From the NCBI GenBank assembly GCA_963787425.1, contig CAWBCV010000005.1, forward strand, positions 1 through 64,000: a DNA stretch of 64,000 bases, read 5' to 3'. This DNA comes from AP-15 sp963787425. GTDB lineage: Bacteria > Pseudomonadota > Alphaproteobacteria > ATCC43930 > CGMCC-115725. The translations under genes and the position numbers were made by a program. The notes below the pieces were generated by a model, which ran no database searches, was not told the DNA's origin, and worked only from the letters and a program-made list of their open reading frames with translations. Positions 32,586 to 41,441 of this stretch are shown here, in pieces (position 1 is the first letter of the stretch; every line of letters starts with the position of its first letter).

Positions 32586-33597
32586 TCAGCGCGCAACTTT
32601 TGGATGCGGCGGCGCGCGCCGCACTCCGGTTGCCGGCTTGTCTTCGCGCAGGCCTTCGTAGACCACTTGGCGCAGCAGGTTGTCGTCGGTCCAGGTTAGG
32701 AACTTGACCTCGGCGACCAGCTCCGGCCGCACCCGATGCACGCGGCTCAAGACCAGTGGCGAACCGAAACGGTTGGAGCGCGGCGGCGGGATTTTGAGCG
32801 GCATTTTTGCCGTGGCGAGCGGCTGGAGAATTCGCCATAGCCGCTGCAGTTCCGCTTGATTAATTCCGCTGCCGACGCGGCCGGCATAGACCAGACGGCC
32901 GTCGGGATCGTAGTAGGCGAGCAGCAAGGCGCCGATCAGCGGCCGCCTGCCCTCGGGGTCGGTCCAGCCGACCACCACGAATTCCTCGCGGTTCAGGCAT
33001 TTGACTTTAACCCACCAAGCCGCGATTGCCGGGCGCATAGGGCGCATCGGCGCGTTTCGAGACGATGCCCTCAAGCGACAATTCGCAGGCTTTACGATGG
33101 AAATCCCGCCCCTGCCCCCGGTGATGATCGACGTAATGCAATGGCGGCGCGACGCTCGACAGCAGGGCGGCGAGCCGCGCCTTCCGCTCGATCAGCGGCA
33201 GCGCGCTCAGATCTTCCCCGTCGAGATGCAGGAGGTCGAAGATGAAATACACCAGGCCGTCGGCGTTGCCGGCATCTGACGCGGTCTGGATCATGCTGAA
33301 GGACGTGATGCCGTCGGGATAGACGCCGCAGAATTCGCCGTCGAGATAAGCCTGGCGGTCGCCGAGAGACGACACGGCGGCAGTGAGCGCCGGATATTTA
33401 TGGGTCCAGTCAAGGCCGTTGCGGGTCAGCAGGCGCACCCTGCCCCGATCGACGCGCGCATGCATGCGGTAGCCGTCGAATTTGATCTCGTGCAGCCATT
33501 CGAGACCTTCCGGCGCCTCCTGCACGAGCTGCGTCAATTGCGGCCGGATCCATTCCGGCAAGGCGGCCTGGGGCAGCCTCGCAGCAGATCGCGCCAT
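32586..33597 (-). pseudogene. ligD: ATP-dependent DNA ligase (LigD ligase domain), frameshifted
   Basis: The N-terminal frame has the adenylation lysine 39 in HEIKFDGYRMHARVD, then YLDGEFCGVYPDG, GLVYFIFDLLHLDGEDL and EGIVSKRADAPY. An extra G near 33015 stops it at GNRGLVG; the other frame continues VKVKCLNREEFVVVGWTDP and KIPPPRSNRFGSPLVL. Together they make an end-joining ligase of about 330 aa without polymerase or phosphoesterase domains. It acts with Ku in non-homologous end joining; no ku gene is in the window. Confidence 0.85.
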
Positions 33598-33601
33598 TGG
33601 G

Positions 33602-33952
33602 CTATCGAACCTGTTCGACCGCGAGGCTCCCGGCGGGAAGCGGGCGAAGCAACTCGGATTCCGGCCGGGTGAGATCGAGCCAGGCCAGCCAATCCAAACG
33701 GTCGAGGACGACCATTTGCCGATCGTGAATGGGCGCGACGTCTGGCCCTGGGTCGGTCGTAAGCAGCGTGAAGGCCTCCCCTGCCCCGTCGGGCATCGGC
33801 CGCCACAGGCCGGCGAAGCAGAACCAGTTCTCGCCTGCCTTGGTGAATTTCCACTTCGATTTCGGCGACTTCGTTCCGGTGAACTCGAAGAAATGCGACG
33901 CGGGGATCAGGCAGCGTCCCGCTCGGAAACGTTGCCCCCCGGAAATGAAATT
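33602..33952 (-). pseudogene. SRAP (YedK/HMCES-like) protein, N-terminus lost
   Basis: The frame reads GQRFRAGRCLIPASHFFEFT, then AGENWFCFAGLWRPMPDGAG, TLLTTDPGPDVAPIHDRQMV, the C-terminal two thirds of an SRAP domain. The start with the catalytic Cys2 is missing; the sequence breaks at about 33955, where the immunity-like gene ends. SRAP proteins crosslink abasic sites in single-stranded DNA. The deletion marks the edge of the inserted helicase-topoisomerase unit. Confidence 0.8.
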
Positions 33953-33968
33953 AATCGTATCACATGTA

Positions 33969-34409
33969 TCACATCATCGGCAAAGCCGCCAGCGCGTGTG
34001 GCAGCGGAAAGCGCGCGCGGCGCTCAGTGGTCCAAAAATTATAGAAGTTGTCGTTTAATAAAACGCATCCATTCTGTCGTGCAAGAAGAGGAAGGTCTCC
34101 GGCCATGACCAGAACTGCATCTCCGGGCTCCTGGCGGAGAAGTGTGGTCACGTCAGTGATCATTATGTCCCTTGCCGCAGACGAATTGTCTTTATCGATC
34201 GTGAACATAATCGAGACCGATGGTAAAAAGCCGAATGTGTCACGAACAAGATCACGCGCGACTGGACCCACCTCAGCGCCGGAAGCCGTCACGCCCTCTT
34301 TTGTGAGTAACCCACCATTACTATGATAATTTCCCGAGAGCGCCAAGTGTCGCAATAGGTCGGACGCGGCTTGCGTACTATCAAGATAGAGAAAGAAGTC
34401 GAGAGACAT
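33969..34409 (-). CDS. Probable immunity protein for the upstream nuclease
   Basis: 146 aa starting MSLDFFLYLDSTQAASDLLR, then GGLLTKEGVTASGAEVGPVA and FTIDKDNSSAARDIMITDVT. The layout (short strand, helix, then mixed fold) recalls SitI3-like immunity proteins. It starts 15 bp after the toxin-like gene, a normal toxin-immunity order. The GC content is lower than its surroundings. The family assignment is tentative. Confidence 0.5.
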   Translation of the reverse strand: MSLDFFLYLDSTQAASDLLRHLALSGNYHSNGGLLTKEGVTASGAEVGPVARDLVRDTFGFLPSVSIMFTIDKDNSSAARDIMITDVTTLLRQEPGDAVLVMAGDLPLLARQNGCVLLNDNFYNFWTTERRARFPLPHALAALPMM

Positions 34410-34424
34410 CGAGCACTAATCCTT

Positions 34425-35126
34425 CTATAGGAGGTCGAAAACTTGCCCGTTTTTCACTGCTAAAACCTCCTTTAACCCTGGAACAGGATAGTTTCGGAAC
34501 TGATCTCGTAATGCGGCAATATCACCGTCCCAATCGTTGAGGTTTAGCACTACTCGCTCGGCCTGGCCATCCTTGACTTTCCCCTCCGCTTCCGAATAAA
34601 CACCACGAGGCGGCTTGCCTGCGCGTGGAGTATAGCAGTCGAAAATTTCTCCCTCAATTCTGTAATCCGGCCTTTTTCCGTTCGGCTGCCTGGGCGGGTT
34701 TTGCTCCACACGGTATCCGTTTATAGCTAGCGTCTCAGCCGCCTCGTTTTCACCTCTGAGGCTGCGCTGCGTTGCGGCATCATCCCTTGGATTTATATGC
34801 GTAGGTCTTCCCGACGGCCTTCCGCCTATAGGACCGGTAGGTGTCACCTTGCCCCGCGTAGGACGAGGCGGCGGTTCCTCGGGCAGCGGGGCTTCCGGTG
34901 CGAAGGAAGCGATGTCTTCAGCACTTTCGACGCCAAGGAGCTGGGCCAACAGTTTAGCCGCCAGCTGCTTCAAGTCTGCTGGCGTATTTGGGTTGTTGAT
35001 GATGTTTTGCAGCAGCGCAACTGCCGCCTCGCGGCTGCCGGCATTAGCCAGGGTGACGGCGTCTCGATAATCATTCCAGGCGCTTTCGGCCTCCTCGGTT
35101 CGTGGATAGGAGATATGACCTGCCAC
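34425..35126 (-). CDS. CdiA-CT-like nuclease without a secretion domain
   Basis: 233 aa from GTG. Residues about 124-233 read ENEAAETLAINGYRVEQNPP, RPDYRIEGEIFDCYTPRAG, EAEGKVKDGQAERVVLNL, matching the CdiA C-terminal tRNase fold. Residues 79-110 are a proline-rich linker. The first 70 residues are helical and contain GHISYPRTEE (3-12), which matches the active-site motif of topoisomerase IA (ISYPRT). There is no signal peptide, no VENN-type junction and no export domain. It is the fourth gene of a run with the helicase-topoisomerase, 16 bp after the previous ORF. Confidence 0.6.
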   Translation of the reverse strand: MAGHISYPRTEEAESAWNDYRDAVTLANAGSREAAVALLQNIINNPNTPADLKQLAAKLLAQLLGVESAEDIASFAPEAPLPEEPPPRPTRGKVTPTGPIGGRPSGRPTHINPRDDAATQRSLRGENEAAETLAINGYRVEQNPPRQPNGKRPDYRIEGEIFDCYTPRAGKPPRGVYSEAEGKVKDGQAERVVLNLNDWDGDIAALRDQFRNYPVPGLKEVLAVKNGQVFDLL

Positions 35127-35142
35127 AGGCGATTACGCATCG

Positions 35143-36048
35143 TCAGGGTGGCAAGGGCAGCGCTTCAGGCGCTTCGACCAGCGGATGACTGATGAACGCA
35201 CCGCTTCCTTCAAGTCCGGGTCCGGCGGCGATCCGGTCAGCGCGCAGTTCATCAACGGAATTCCAGAGTTTCGCCGCCGCCACGGCGGCAAGCGGATCGG
35301 CGCGGTGGGTCAGAGTGAGCATCCAGGTAAGAAATGCCTGCGGCGTCAGGCTTCCAGCCGCCACAGCATTGAGCTTGTGATCGAACGTGCGGGTAAACTC
35401 TATGGAGGTCAGGTCATTGCAGCGCGTTTGTAAACGCGCGCCAAGCTCGGCACCGGCCGGAGTCAGGCATACCGCGCCGGAGGCTGGGTCGAGAGTGACG
35501 ACAGAGCTATCGCCAAAGAGGCGCTTCAAGGTCGCGGCATAGGTGGATGGGCGGCCGAGCCGCGCCGCCTTCATAAGATGGAGGAGGCGGGAAAAGGAAA
35601 GTTTCCCGGCCTGACCGAAGCAATCTTCAATCTCGAACTGAATTTCGCCAGTGGCGGTTTCCGCCAATAGCGCCAGCAGATCCGGATCGTTTTTGACGGC
35701 CTGAGCGAGGTCCTCGCCAAAGATGGGAGCGTCAAGCATCCAAACGGCATGATCCGGCGTCAGCGCCTCGAACCGGATTCCGACCTGGCGCCGCCCGTCG
35801 GCTTGCTTACGATATAAGGTCAAGCGGTGCCGGAGCAGCACCGCCGGCGTGTCATCGGCTGCTTGGGGGGCGGCAATAATGCTGTAGACAATGGTTTCGG
35901 CCCGATTGGCTTGAAAAACGAGTTCAAACTCCTCGGGCCTGAGATCCGGCTTCAGCGGATGAATCGGGGGATGGGCACTGTTGATAAACCCGCCCTGCGG
36001 GTCCGCGCCACAAGGCGATCGCGGGTCCGCAGCATCGTCGTCGGTCAC
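35143..36048 (-). CDS. Topoisomerase IA C-terminal half as a separate ORF
   Basis: 301 aa from a GTG that overlaps the previous stop (GTGA at 36045-36048). It contains AHPPIHPLKPD (25-35), the counterpart of AHEAIRP, then RLGRPSTYAATLKRLFGD (163-180), the counterpart of GIGRPSTYA, and LTPAGAELGARL and EFTRTFDHKLNAVAAG, the domain-end motifs of bacterial topoisomerase I. Topoisomerase IA is normally one chain; here the rest is in the preceding ORF. Translational coupling implies the two products assemble. Confidence 0.75.
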   Translation of the reverse strand: MTDDDAADPRSPCGADPQGGFINSAHPPIHPLKPDLRPEEFELVFQANRAETIVYSIIAAPQAADDTPAVLLRHRLTLYRKQADGRRQVGIRFEALTPDHAVWMLDAPIFGEDLAQAVKNDPDLLALLAETATGEIQFEIEDCFGQAGKLSFSRLLHLMKAARLGRPSTYAATLKRLFGDSSVVTLDPASGAVCLTPAGAELGARLQTRCNDLTSIEFTRTFDHKLNAVAAGSLTPQAFLTWMLTLTHRADPLAAVAAAKLWNSVDELRADRIAAGPGLEGSGAFISHPLVEAPEALPLPP

Positions 36049-39000
36049 TCCTCGATCTCCCCAATATAGTCGTGGGTCATAATCCGGCCGAGATAGAGGT
36101 TTTGCAGAGCCTCCATCACCTCCCAGGGCATCAGCCTGTGGTGCACCGCACGGCGCATAACTTCGATGGTCGAGAGAAAGGGAGGCGGTCCCAAGACATG
36201 CGCGGCCTGCTCAAGGCCGTCATGCTCGTAGCCATCAAGTCCGGCGGGCAGTCTTGAGAGGCTAGCTTTCAGCTTTTGCCAGGCTGCGCCCTCTTCGGCA
36301 GCATTGATGCGGTATTCACGGTCGGGCAGGACCAACCGGCCCTTGAGGGTGCCGGCTCCAATCTGTACGGTGGCGTTTATGCGGAAGCGACCAAGTCGGG
36401 CGATGGTTTCGATATCGCGCTCCGCAATATCGAAGACCAGGCGGAGCACGCCAGTCTGCACCCGGCCCGGCCGAGGACGAGCGGTGCGCGGGCGACTGCC
36501 TGGCATTGTCACCGGCTGCAATGCTGCGCCAAGCGCCGCCTCGCGGGCAGTCTCTGCGGTGCTGCCGAGGCGGTTGACCTCTGCCGCAAGGCGGCCTGCT
36601 ATCAGACGATCGGCAATAGCTCGGACTATCGCTGCTCCAGCAATGTTCGGGTCGATTCCTCCCGGCGAGGCGGCCGCAAACGCCTCCATCAGCGCCTCCC
36701 GGGTGATATCGCCGAGTCGGACCCGCTGGACCTTGTTCCAGACCTCAGGCCCGGCAATGCTGGCCAGCACATCGGTGACGTGCCAGGCAATCGCCTCGCC
36801 TTCCATATCACCATCTGTAGCGATGTAGACGGCCTCATAGCTGTCGAACGCGCGGGCATGCGCGGCAAAGTCATCCTGGGTCGGTTTGCCGGGACCCTCG
36901 CGCCAGCGCCAGCGGGGCCGGAGGCCTCGGTCGAAGCCCAGCCCAAGATCGCCCTCGTCAATCTCGCGGATCGAGCCGCCCGTCGCGAATACCCGGTAGT
37001 CCTTGCCTAGTATTTCGCCAATGGCTTGGCTCTTGCCGGGCGCTTCGACGATGACGAGGTAGAGCGGGTAAAGACACCTGGCTAAGGGATGCTGGCGCAT
37101 ATGGTCGCCAAGGATCGCCGAGGGCTTGCCCGAGGTCAGGACGCCCTCGCGGTTGTGGCGGAACAGCAGCTGCGGATCGCCAAAATAGATGAAGGATTTC
37201 TTGGCCCGGCTGACTGCAACGTTGAGAATGTTGGGCGAGCTGTCGAAAAAGGGCGCCGCAGTGTTTTCAGCGGCGACTGTGCCGGAGAACAGCACGATCG
37301 GCCGCTCGGCGCCTTGCAGCGCATGAACCGTGCCGATGGTCATGTCCTGGATATCGCCCGGCGTGGGCCACACGATTCCGGGCGGCAGATCCTCGGGCAC
37401 GGCAGCGAAAGCTTCTTTAATCGCCACTCGCAGAACGTCGATCTGCGGGCGAAAGGCTGAGAGCACCGCGACGGTCTCAGCGATGGTCATCTTGCCGCCC
37501 ATGCTCTCGTAAAGACGCGGCCAGGCAGCACGCAGCCAGGAGGCAATCTCCCGAGCCTCGTGCTCATTGACCCAGGAGCCGCGGCGCTTCGCGGCAGTGT
37601 CGGTAATCTCGACCCAGGAGAGCGGTGGCGGCCATTGACCGGCGCCGTCGCCGGTCTTGGCTTTTAGATAACCGCCATAGCTCAGCCGGTTGCAGTAATC
37701 GATGATCGGCTTGACGCAGCGATAGTGAAACAGCAACGTAAGGCCGTCTCCGAAACGGTCATGATAGCTTGAAGCGCGCTGAGCCATGGCCAGAACCGAC
37801 CCCGAGGAAGGCGCCTTAAAGCTATCGAACAAGTAGATATAATCCTCGGCTGCGTTGCGGCGGGTGAGCAGCGCGATTTCATTCTGAGGCTGGAGATTCG
37901 CGACAGGTTCTAGCTGCCGCAAATCACCTACTACGAGGGCGCGTTTGGTCAGGGCAAAACAGGCAGAACCCGCCTCTGGCAGCGCCTGGCCGCTTTCGTC
38001 CATGATCAGGAGATCGGCGGCGCCCCAGGCAAAACGGCGCGGTGCATCGGGATCGGGAGCGGTGATCGCAAAAAGCCTTGGCAGGGTGTTAATCGTCGAC
38101 ACGATGCAGGGCGCCAGCATGCAGACGCGCTGCAGCGCGTCTTTGAGGTTTTCCTCCGACCGCGTGTAAAGTCGCCCGGAAGCGGCCTGCAGAAACCGGC
38201 CTTCCCAGTAGCGTGCCGCGATGTGGAAGGCGTGCGGTCTTAGACTGGCGTCGATTACCAATTCCATCAGCAGCCGCGCGGCCTCGGCCTCATTGCACTC
38301 GGCATCGGCCATGATCTCCCGCAAGGGTTCCGGTGATGGCGCATGTAGATAATCGACAAAGGTCTGGAAGAGGCGCTGCACGAAATCGCTCTGTCGCGTG
38401 ATCAGCGGCAGAAGTTGGGATTGAATGCGTTGGTCGGCCAGAAGATCATAAGTTATGCCGGCAGTGGCGCGCGCGGTGAGGCCGCGCAAGAAGCGCGGCA
38501 TATCGATGGCCACGCTGTGCAGCAGCATGCGCAGTGCGACCATGACACTCGTTACATCATTGCCCGGAATCTCCTTACACGCAGCCGCCTTGCCGAGATA
38601 ATACTCGGTAAGCTCGCCCAGTTCGGCTGGCGAGAAAGGATTGCGTGCCTCGCATAAAGTAAAGAGACAACGGTCCTTGGGCCGGGTCGATTGTTGAAAG
38701 CCCTGATATTTAAGGACCTTGTCGGGGTTATTCTCCGCATAACGAGGCGAGGCGAAGAACATCCCATAGGAGCTAACAAACGGGTTCCAGCGCTCGGCTA
38801 GGGGATAATCTTCACCGCGATGCGGCGCATCGATGAAGGCCTCAGTGATGTTGGTCACCGCCTGGTTGGTAGCCCCGCAGCCGACAATGATCGGGGGGCG
38901 GTCTTCGGTCAGCGCTGCGCGTACCCAGTAGGAGCCGATCACCGCGCGCAGCGTTGCTGTCTTGCCAGTGCCGGGCGGACCATTGACCGCCTGGATAGCG

Positions 39001-40013
39001 CCTTCATCGAGGCAGCAGGCATGGCGCACCACCTGGCGCTGCGAGGAATCCAGCGGAAAAATCTCGCGCGTCTGCTGCCGCCCCGACGCGTCAGTTGGCG
39101 ATCCCTTGAAGGCGTCGATATGCCCCAGCGCGCCTTCATCGGCGCGGGCGGCCTCTTTCCCGGTAAGCACCGGGCGTCCGACAAGGCCGCTGATCAGCCG
39201 CTGGAAGGTTCGTATGCTGGTACCGGTTTGTTCCCCCGGATCAAGCAGCGCGGCATAAAGGCGCTCTATCGCGGCCGTCGCCTCGTTGCTCGCCGAGGCC
39301 GGAACGATCGTGGCTATCCATTCATGTGGCCGGGCCAGTCCCAGAGCCCGCGTCAGACTGTTCTGGGCCGTGCTGATATCGGCTGCGGGTTCGAAAAGCG
39401 CGCCGGTCAGCATGGAGAGTGCATAGGCCCATAACGGCGGCCATTCCTGAATGGTCGGCGGACTGTGCGCGTCCATCCAGGCGGTGACGATTTCGGCCGA
39501 GGTGATGAAGATATCGTTGCGCTGGTCGTTGGACTGGATGCGCGCCGGATTGAAAAACGGTACTTCGGCGTTGTGCGGTAAGAGATAGCCTGCAGTATTT
39601 AAGCGGGCAGGTATCGCCAACAGATAGCGCGCCTGGGATCTGTATCCGCGCAGTCGGTGCCAGTCCTTGGGAGCCAGGCCGAGAGCAACGATTACGGCGC
39701 GCCCTTCCTCGTGGGCTGTTTCCGTTGTCTCACCAGCATCCCCAGTGAGTTGTGGTTTGGTAACCACACCGGTGGCTGCGTGGTCGAACGTAATCGCCGG
39801 CGCGTTGGGGTTTTTCTGAATCAGATCGTCGAGGGTAACGAAGGAAATGGCATCGTGCCAGAAGGTCGTGACACGTTTGACCAGTTCGCCATCGAACATG
39901 GTATCCGGAAGACTGGTGAAAGAATTGGTTTGGGGTGGTTCATGATTTCTGGGGAGCTGTGTGCGGGACGGGGACCATCGTTTGATCAGCGATTCGATGA
40001 ATCCGGGAAGCAT
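36045..40013 (-). CDS. SF1 helicase fused to a topoisomerase IA core
   Basis: 1322 aa. The N-terminal 320 residues are unassigned. A Upf1/DNA2-like SF1 helicase spans about 320-975: Walker A AVNGPPGTGKTATL (342-355), Walker B LLIMDESGQALPEA (668-681), VVGDLRQLEPV (694-704), MTIGTVHALQGAERPIV (891-907) and NVAVSRAKKSFIYFGD (931-946). It then runs directly into a TOPRIM domain (YLVIVEAPGKSQAI with Glu990; YIATDGDMEGEAIAWH with Asp1067, Asp1069, Glu1071) and topoisomerase IA motifs (DITREAL; RPGRVQTGVLRLVFD, 1181-1195). The active-site position reads LYLGRIMTHDY (1306-1316), without the usual Tyr and Arg. Its start overlaps the gene upstream by 74 bp. Confidence 0.82.
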   Translation of the reverse strand: MLPGFIESLIKRWSPSRTQLPRNHEPPQTNSFTSLPDTMFDGELVKRVTTFWHDAISFVTLDDLIQKNPNAPAITFDHAATGVVTKPQLTGDAGETTETAHEEGRAVIVALGLAPKDWHRLRGYRSQARYLLAIPARLNTAGYLLPHNAEVPFFNPARIQSNDQRNDIFITSAEIVTAWMDAHSPPTIQEWPPLWAYALSMLTGALFEPAADISTAQNSLTRALGLARPHEWIATIVPASASNEATAAIERLYAALLDPGEQTGTSIRTFQRLISGLVGRPVLTGKEAARADEGALGHIDAFKGSPTDASGRQQTREIFPLDSSQRQVVRHACCLDEGAIQAVNGPPGTGKTATLRAVIGSYWVRAALTEDRPPIIVGCGATNQAVTNITEAFIDAPHRGEDYPLAERWNPFVSSYGMFFASPRYAENNPDKVLKYQGFQQSTRPKDRCLFTLCEARNPFSPAELGELTEYYLGKAAACKEIPGNDVTSVMVALRMLLHSVAIDMPRFLRGLTARATAGITYDLLADQRIQSQLLPLITRQSDFVQRLFQTFVDYLHAPSPEPLREIMADAECNEAEAARLLMELVIDASLRPHAFHIAARYWEGRFLQAASGRLYTRSEENLKDALQRVCMLAPCIVSTINTLPRLFAITAPDPDAPRRFAWGAADLLIMDESGQALPEAGSACFALTKRALVVGDLRQLEPVANLQPQNEIALLTRRNAAEDYIYLFDSFKAPSSGSVLAMAQRASSYHDRFGDGLTLLFHYRCVKPIIDYCNRLSYGGYLKAKTGDGAGQWPPPLSWVEITDTAAKRRGSWVNEHEAREIASWLRAAWPRLYESMGGKMTIAETVAVLSAFRPQIDVLRVAIKEAFAAVPEDLPPGIVWPTPGDIQDMTIGTVHALQGAERPIVLFSGTVAAENTAAPFFDSSPNILNVAVSRAKKSFIYFGDPQLLFRHNREGVLTSGKPSAILGDHMRQHPLARCLYPLYLVIVEAPGKSQAIGEILGKDYRVFATGGSIREIDEGDLGLGFDRGLRPRWRWREGPGKPTQDDFAAHARAFDSYEAVYIATDGDMEGEAIAWHVTDVLASIAGPEVWNKVQRVRLGDITREALMEAFAAASPGGIDPNIAGAAIVRAIADRLIAGRLAAEVNRLGSTAETAREAALGAALQPVTMPGSRPRTARPRPGRVQTGVLRLVFDIAERDIETIARLGRFRINATVQIGAGTLKGRLVLPDREYRINAAEEGAAWQKLKASLSRLPAGLDGYEHDGLEQAAHVLGPPPFLSTIEVMRRAVHHRLMPWEVMEALQNLYLGRIMTHDYIGEIEE

Positions 40014-41088
40014 ACCAACCCCTCTTTCCCCGTTTCAGGTCGCACACGATATGCGCCCCCGGCGTAATATTGCCCTCATCGATAGCGACGAGTTCAGCGT
40101 GCGCAAGGCTGGTGACGCCGATACCTAGGTCCTCGTCCTGGATGTCGAGCCAGTTCACGAGTTCACCAAAGTTATTCTCTTCCTGAAAGGCAAAGCGAGT
40201 CTCCACCGCGTAGAGGATCTCCTTGTCGCGATGGGCAAGACGGTCGGGGCGTGGGTCGAGCAGTTCGGCAATCCACCAGCGTCCCTCGCGCAGCGACAGC
40301 CGAGCGGTGATGGTCGCATCTGTGCCGAGCGCCCGGATCCCGGCATTGCGCAGCGTATTTGAGAACAGGCGGCAGCGAAGCGCGAGACCGGGAATAGCGG
40401 TGTCGAAGACCACGCTCAGGTCCTTGGCCCTGTCGTCAAAGCACCAGTCGACATCCGGATGTCCCTTGGCGATCGGCAAATCGCCGTTTGCCTCGTCAGC
40501 GCTAAAAAACGCGCGCAAAGAGGCATTATCTATCCGGTTGAGCTTCCAGCCCCAGCTCTCGCGCCTCCAGTCGGCAGTCAGCTTATGGCCGACGGGCAGG
40601 GAGCAGATGCCGAGCTGGTTCAGTACGCGGGAAAGCACACGCGTCTCGAAGGCTGCCGCGTCCTTCGGTTCGAGGCGGAAGCGGCAGGCGGCCGTAGCGG
40701 GTTTCTGACTCTGGTCCTCTATTGCCGGCTGGCGCGCCCCATCCACCGAGCCGTGGGTCTCGTGCTCCAGCGCAATCACCGTTGCCGGGATGCCAATTAG
40801 TGCCCTCGGTCCCGCATCGACTTCAATGACATTCCATCGTCCGCCGGCATTGCGCCGGGCGGTCACGCGGGCCGTGGTGGCGGAATCGATAGGCGGCAGG
40901 CCGGTTCTGGCCCAGACCTTCTCGGACAGGGTCGCGTGAACCGGAGGCAGATCGCCGTCGGGCCTAATGACGACACTCCAGTAGGCGCCATAGACCCCGC
41001 TCTTTCGCTCGCCATCAATAGTGAGTTGACCACGGATATCGCTCGGCCCCTCGTCTGTTGTTGACGTCTCAGACGATATCGGATCCAT
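39940..41088 (-). CDS. Repeat protein, first gene of the helicase-topoisomerase run
   Basis: 382 aa from an ATG at 41086-41088, chosen because AGGAGG lies 7 nt before it; in-frame starts up to 41112 exist. The protein has several similar modules, each with T-A-R-x-R then G-x-W-x-(V/I): VTARRNAGGRWNVIEVDAG, ITARLSLREGRWWIAELLD and IVCDLKRGKRGWYASRIHR. They look like OB or cold-shock-type beta barrels, suggesting single-stranded DNA or RNA binding (inference). It shares 74 bp with the helicase gene and is almost surely co-translated with it. Confidence 0.55.
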   Translation of the reverse strand: MDPISSETSTTDEGPSDIRGQLTIDGERKSGVYGAYWSVVIRPDGDLPPVHATLSEKVWARTGLPPIDSATTARVTARRNAGGRWNVIEVDAGPRALIGIPATVIALEHETHGSVDGARQPAIEDQSQKPATAACRFRLEPKDAAAFETRVLSRVLNQLGICSLPVGHKLTADWRRESWGWKLNRIDNASLRAFFSADEANGDLPIAKGHPDVDWCFDDRAKDLSVVFDTAIPGLALRCRLFSNTLRNAGIRALGTDATITARLSLREGRWWIAELLDPRPDRLAHRDKEILYAVETRFAFQEENNFGELVNWLDIQDEDLGIGVTSLAHAELVAIDEGNITPGAHIVCDLKRGKRGWYASRIHRIADQTMVPVPHTAPQKS

Positions 41089-41441
41089 GAGCATGCCTCC
41101 TGCCATGGTCATCGGGAACTCTTTAGCCTGACGTTATCGCGATACCTGCAATAATTTTGACTCGCATCTCCCTCCTCCTCCGTCTCCTTAATCGATTTGG
41201 CTACCGGGTTAGGGGCTGGATTCCATTCTACTGAGCCCGTCCGAGTTCAATCGGCACGCAATCGGGAAGCGCCCCGATCAAGATGGCACTGTTGATCGGT
41301 ATTTCGATGCTGCGACGGGCGCTGAACGCGAAGGTGTGCTGGAGCCTTCCCGGCAAAAGTTCCGGGACGGATTGTTTAGATCAGGCCAAAATGATGCAAA
41401 AGATCAATAATTTGGTTAAATAAATATGCCGATGGCTCAAT
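41089..41441. other. Intergenic, probable promoter region
   Basis: This 353-bp gap precedes the helicase-topoisomerase run and follows the secreted-protein gene. No gene, strong promoter or repeat was identified. Confidence 0.4.

Noticed and set aside
36045..40013. Reverse gyrase
   Set aside because: The helicase motifs are SF1 (Upf1-like), not SF2, and the topoisomerase continues in a second ORF, so the name does not apply.
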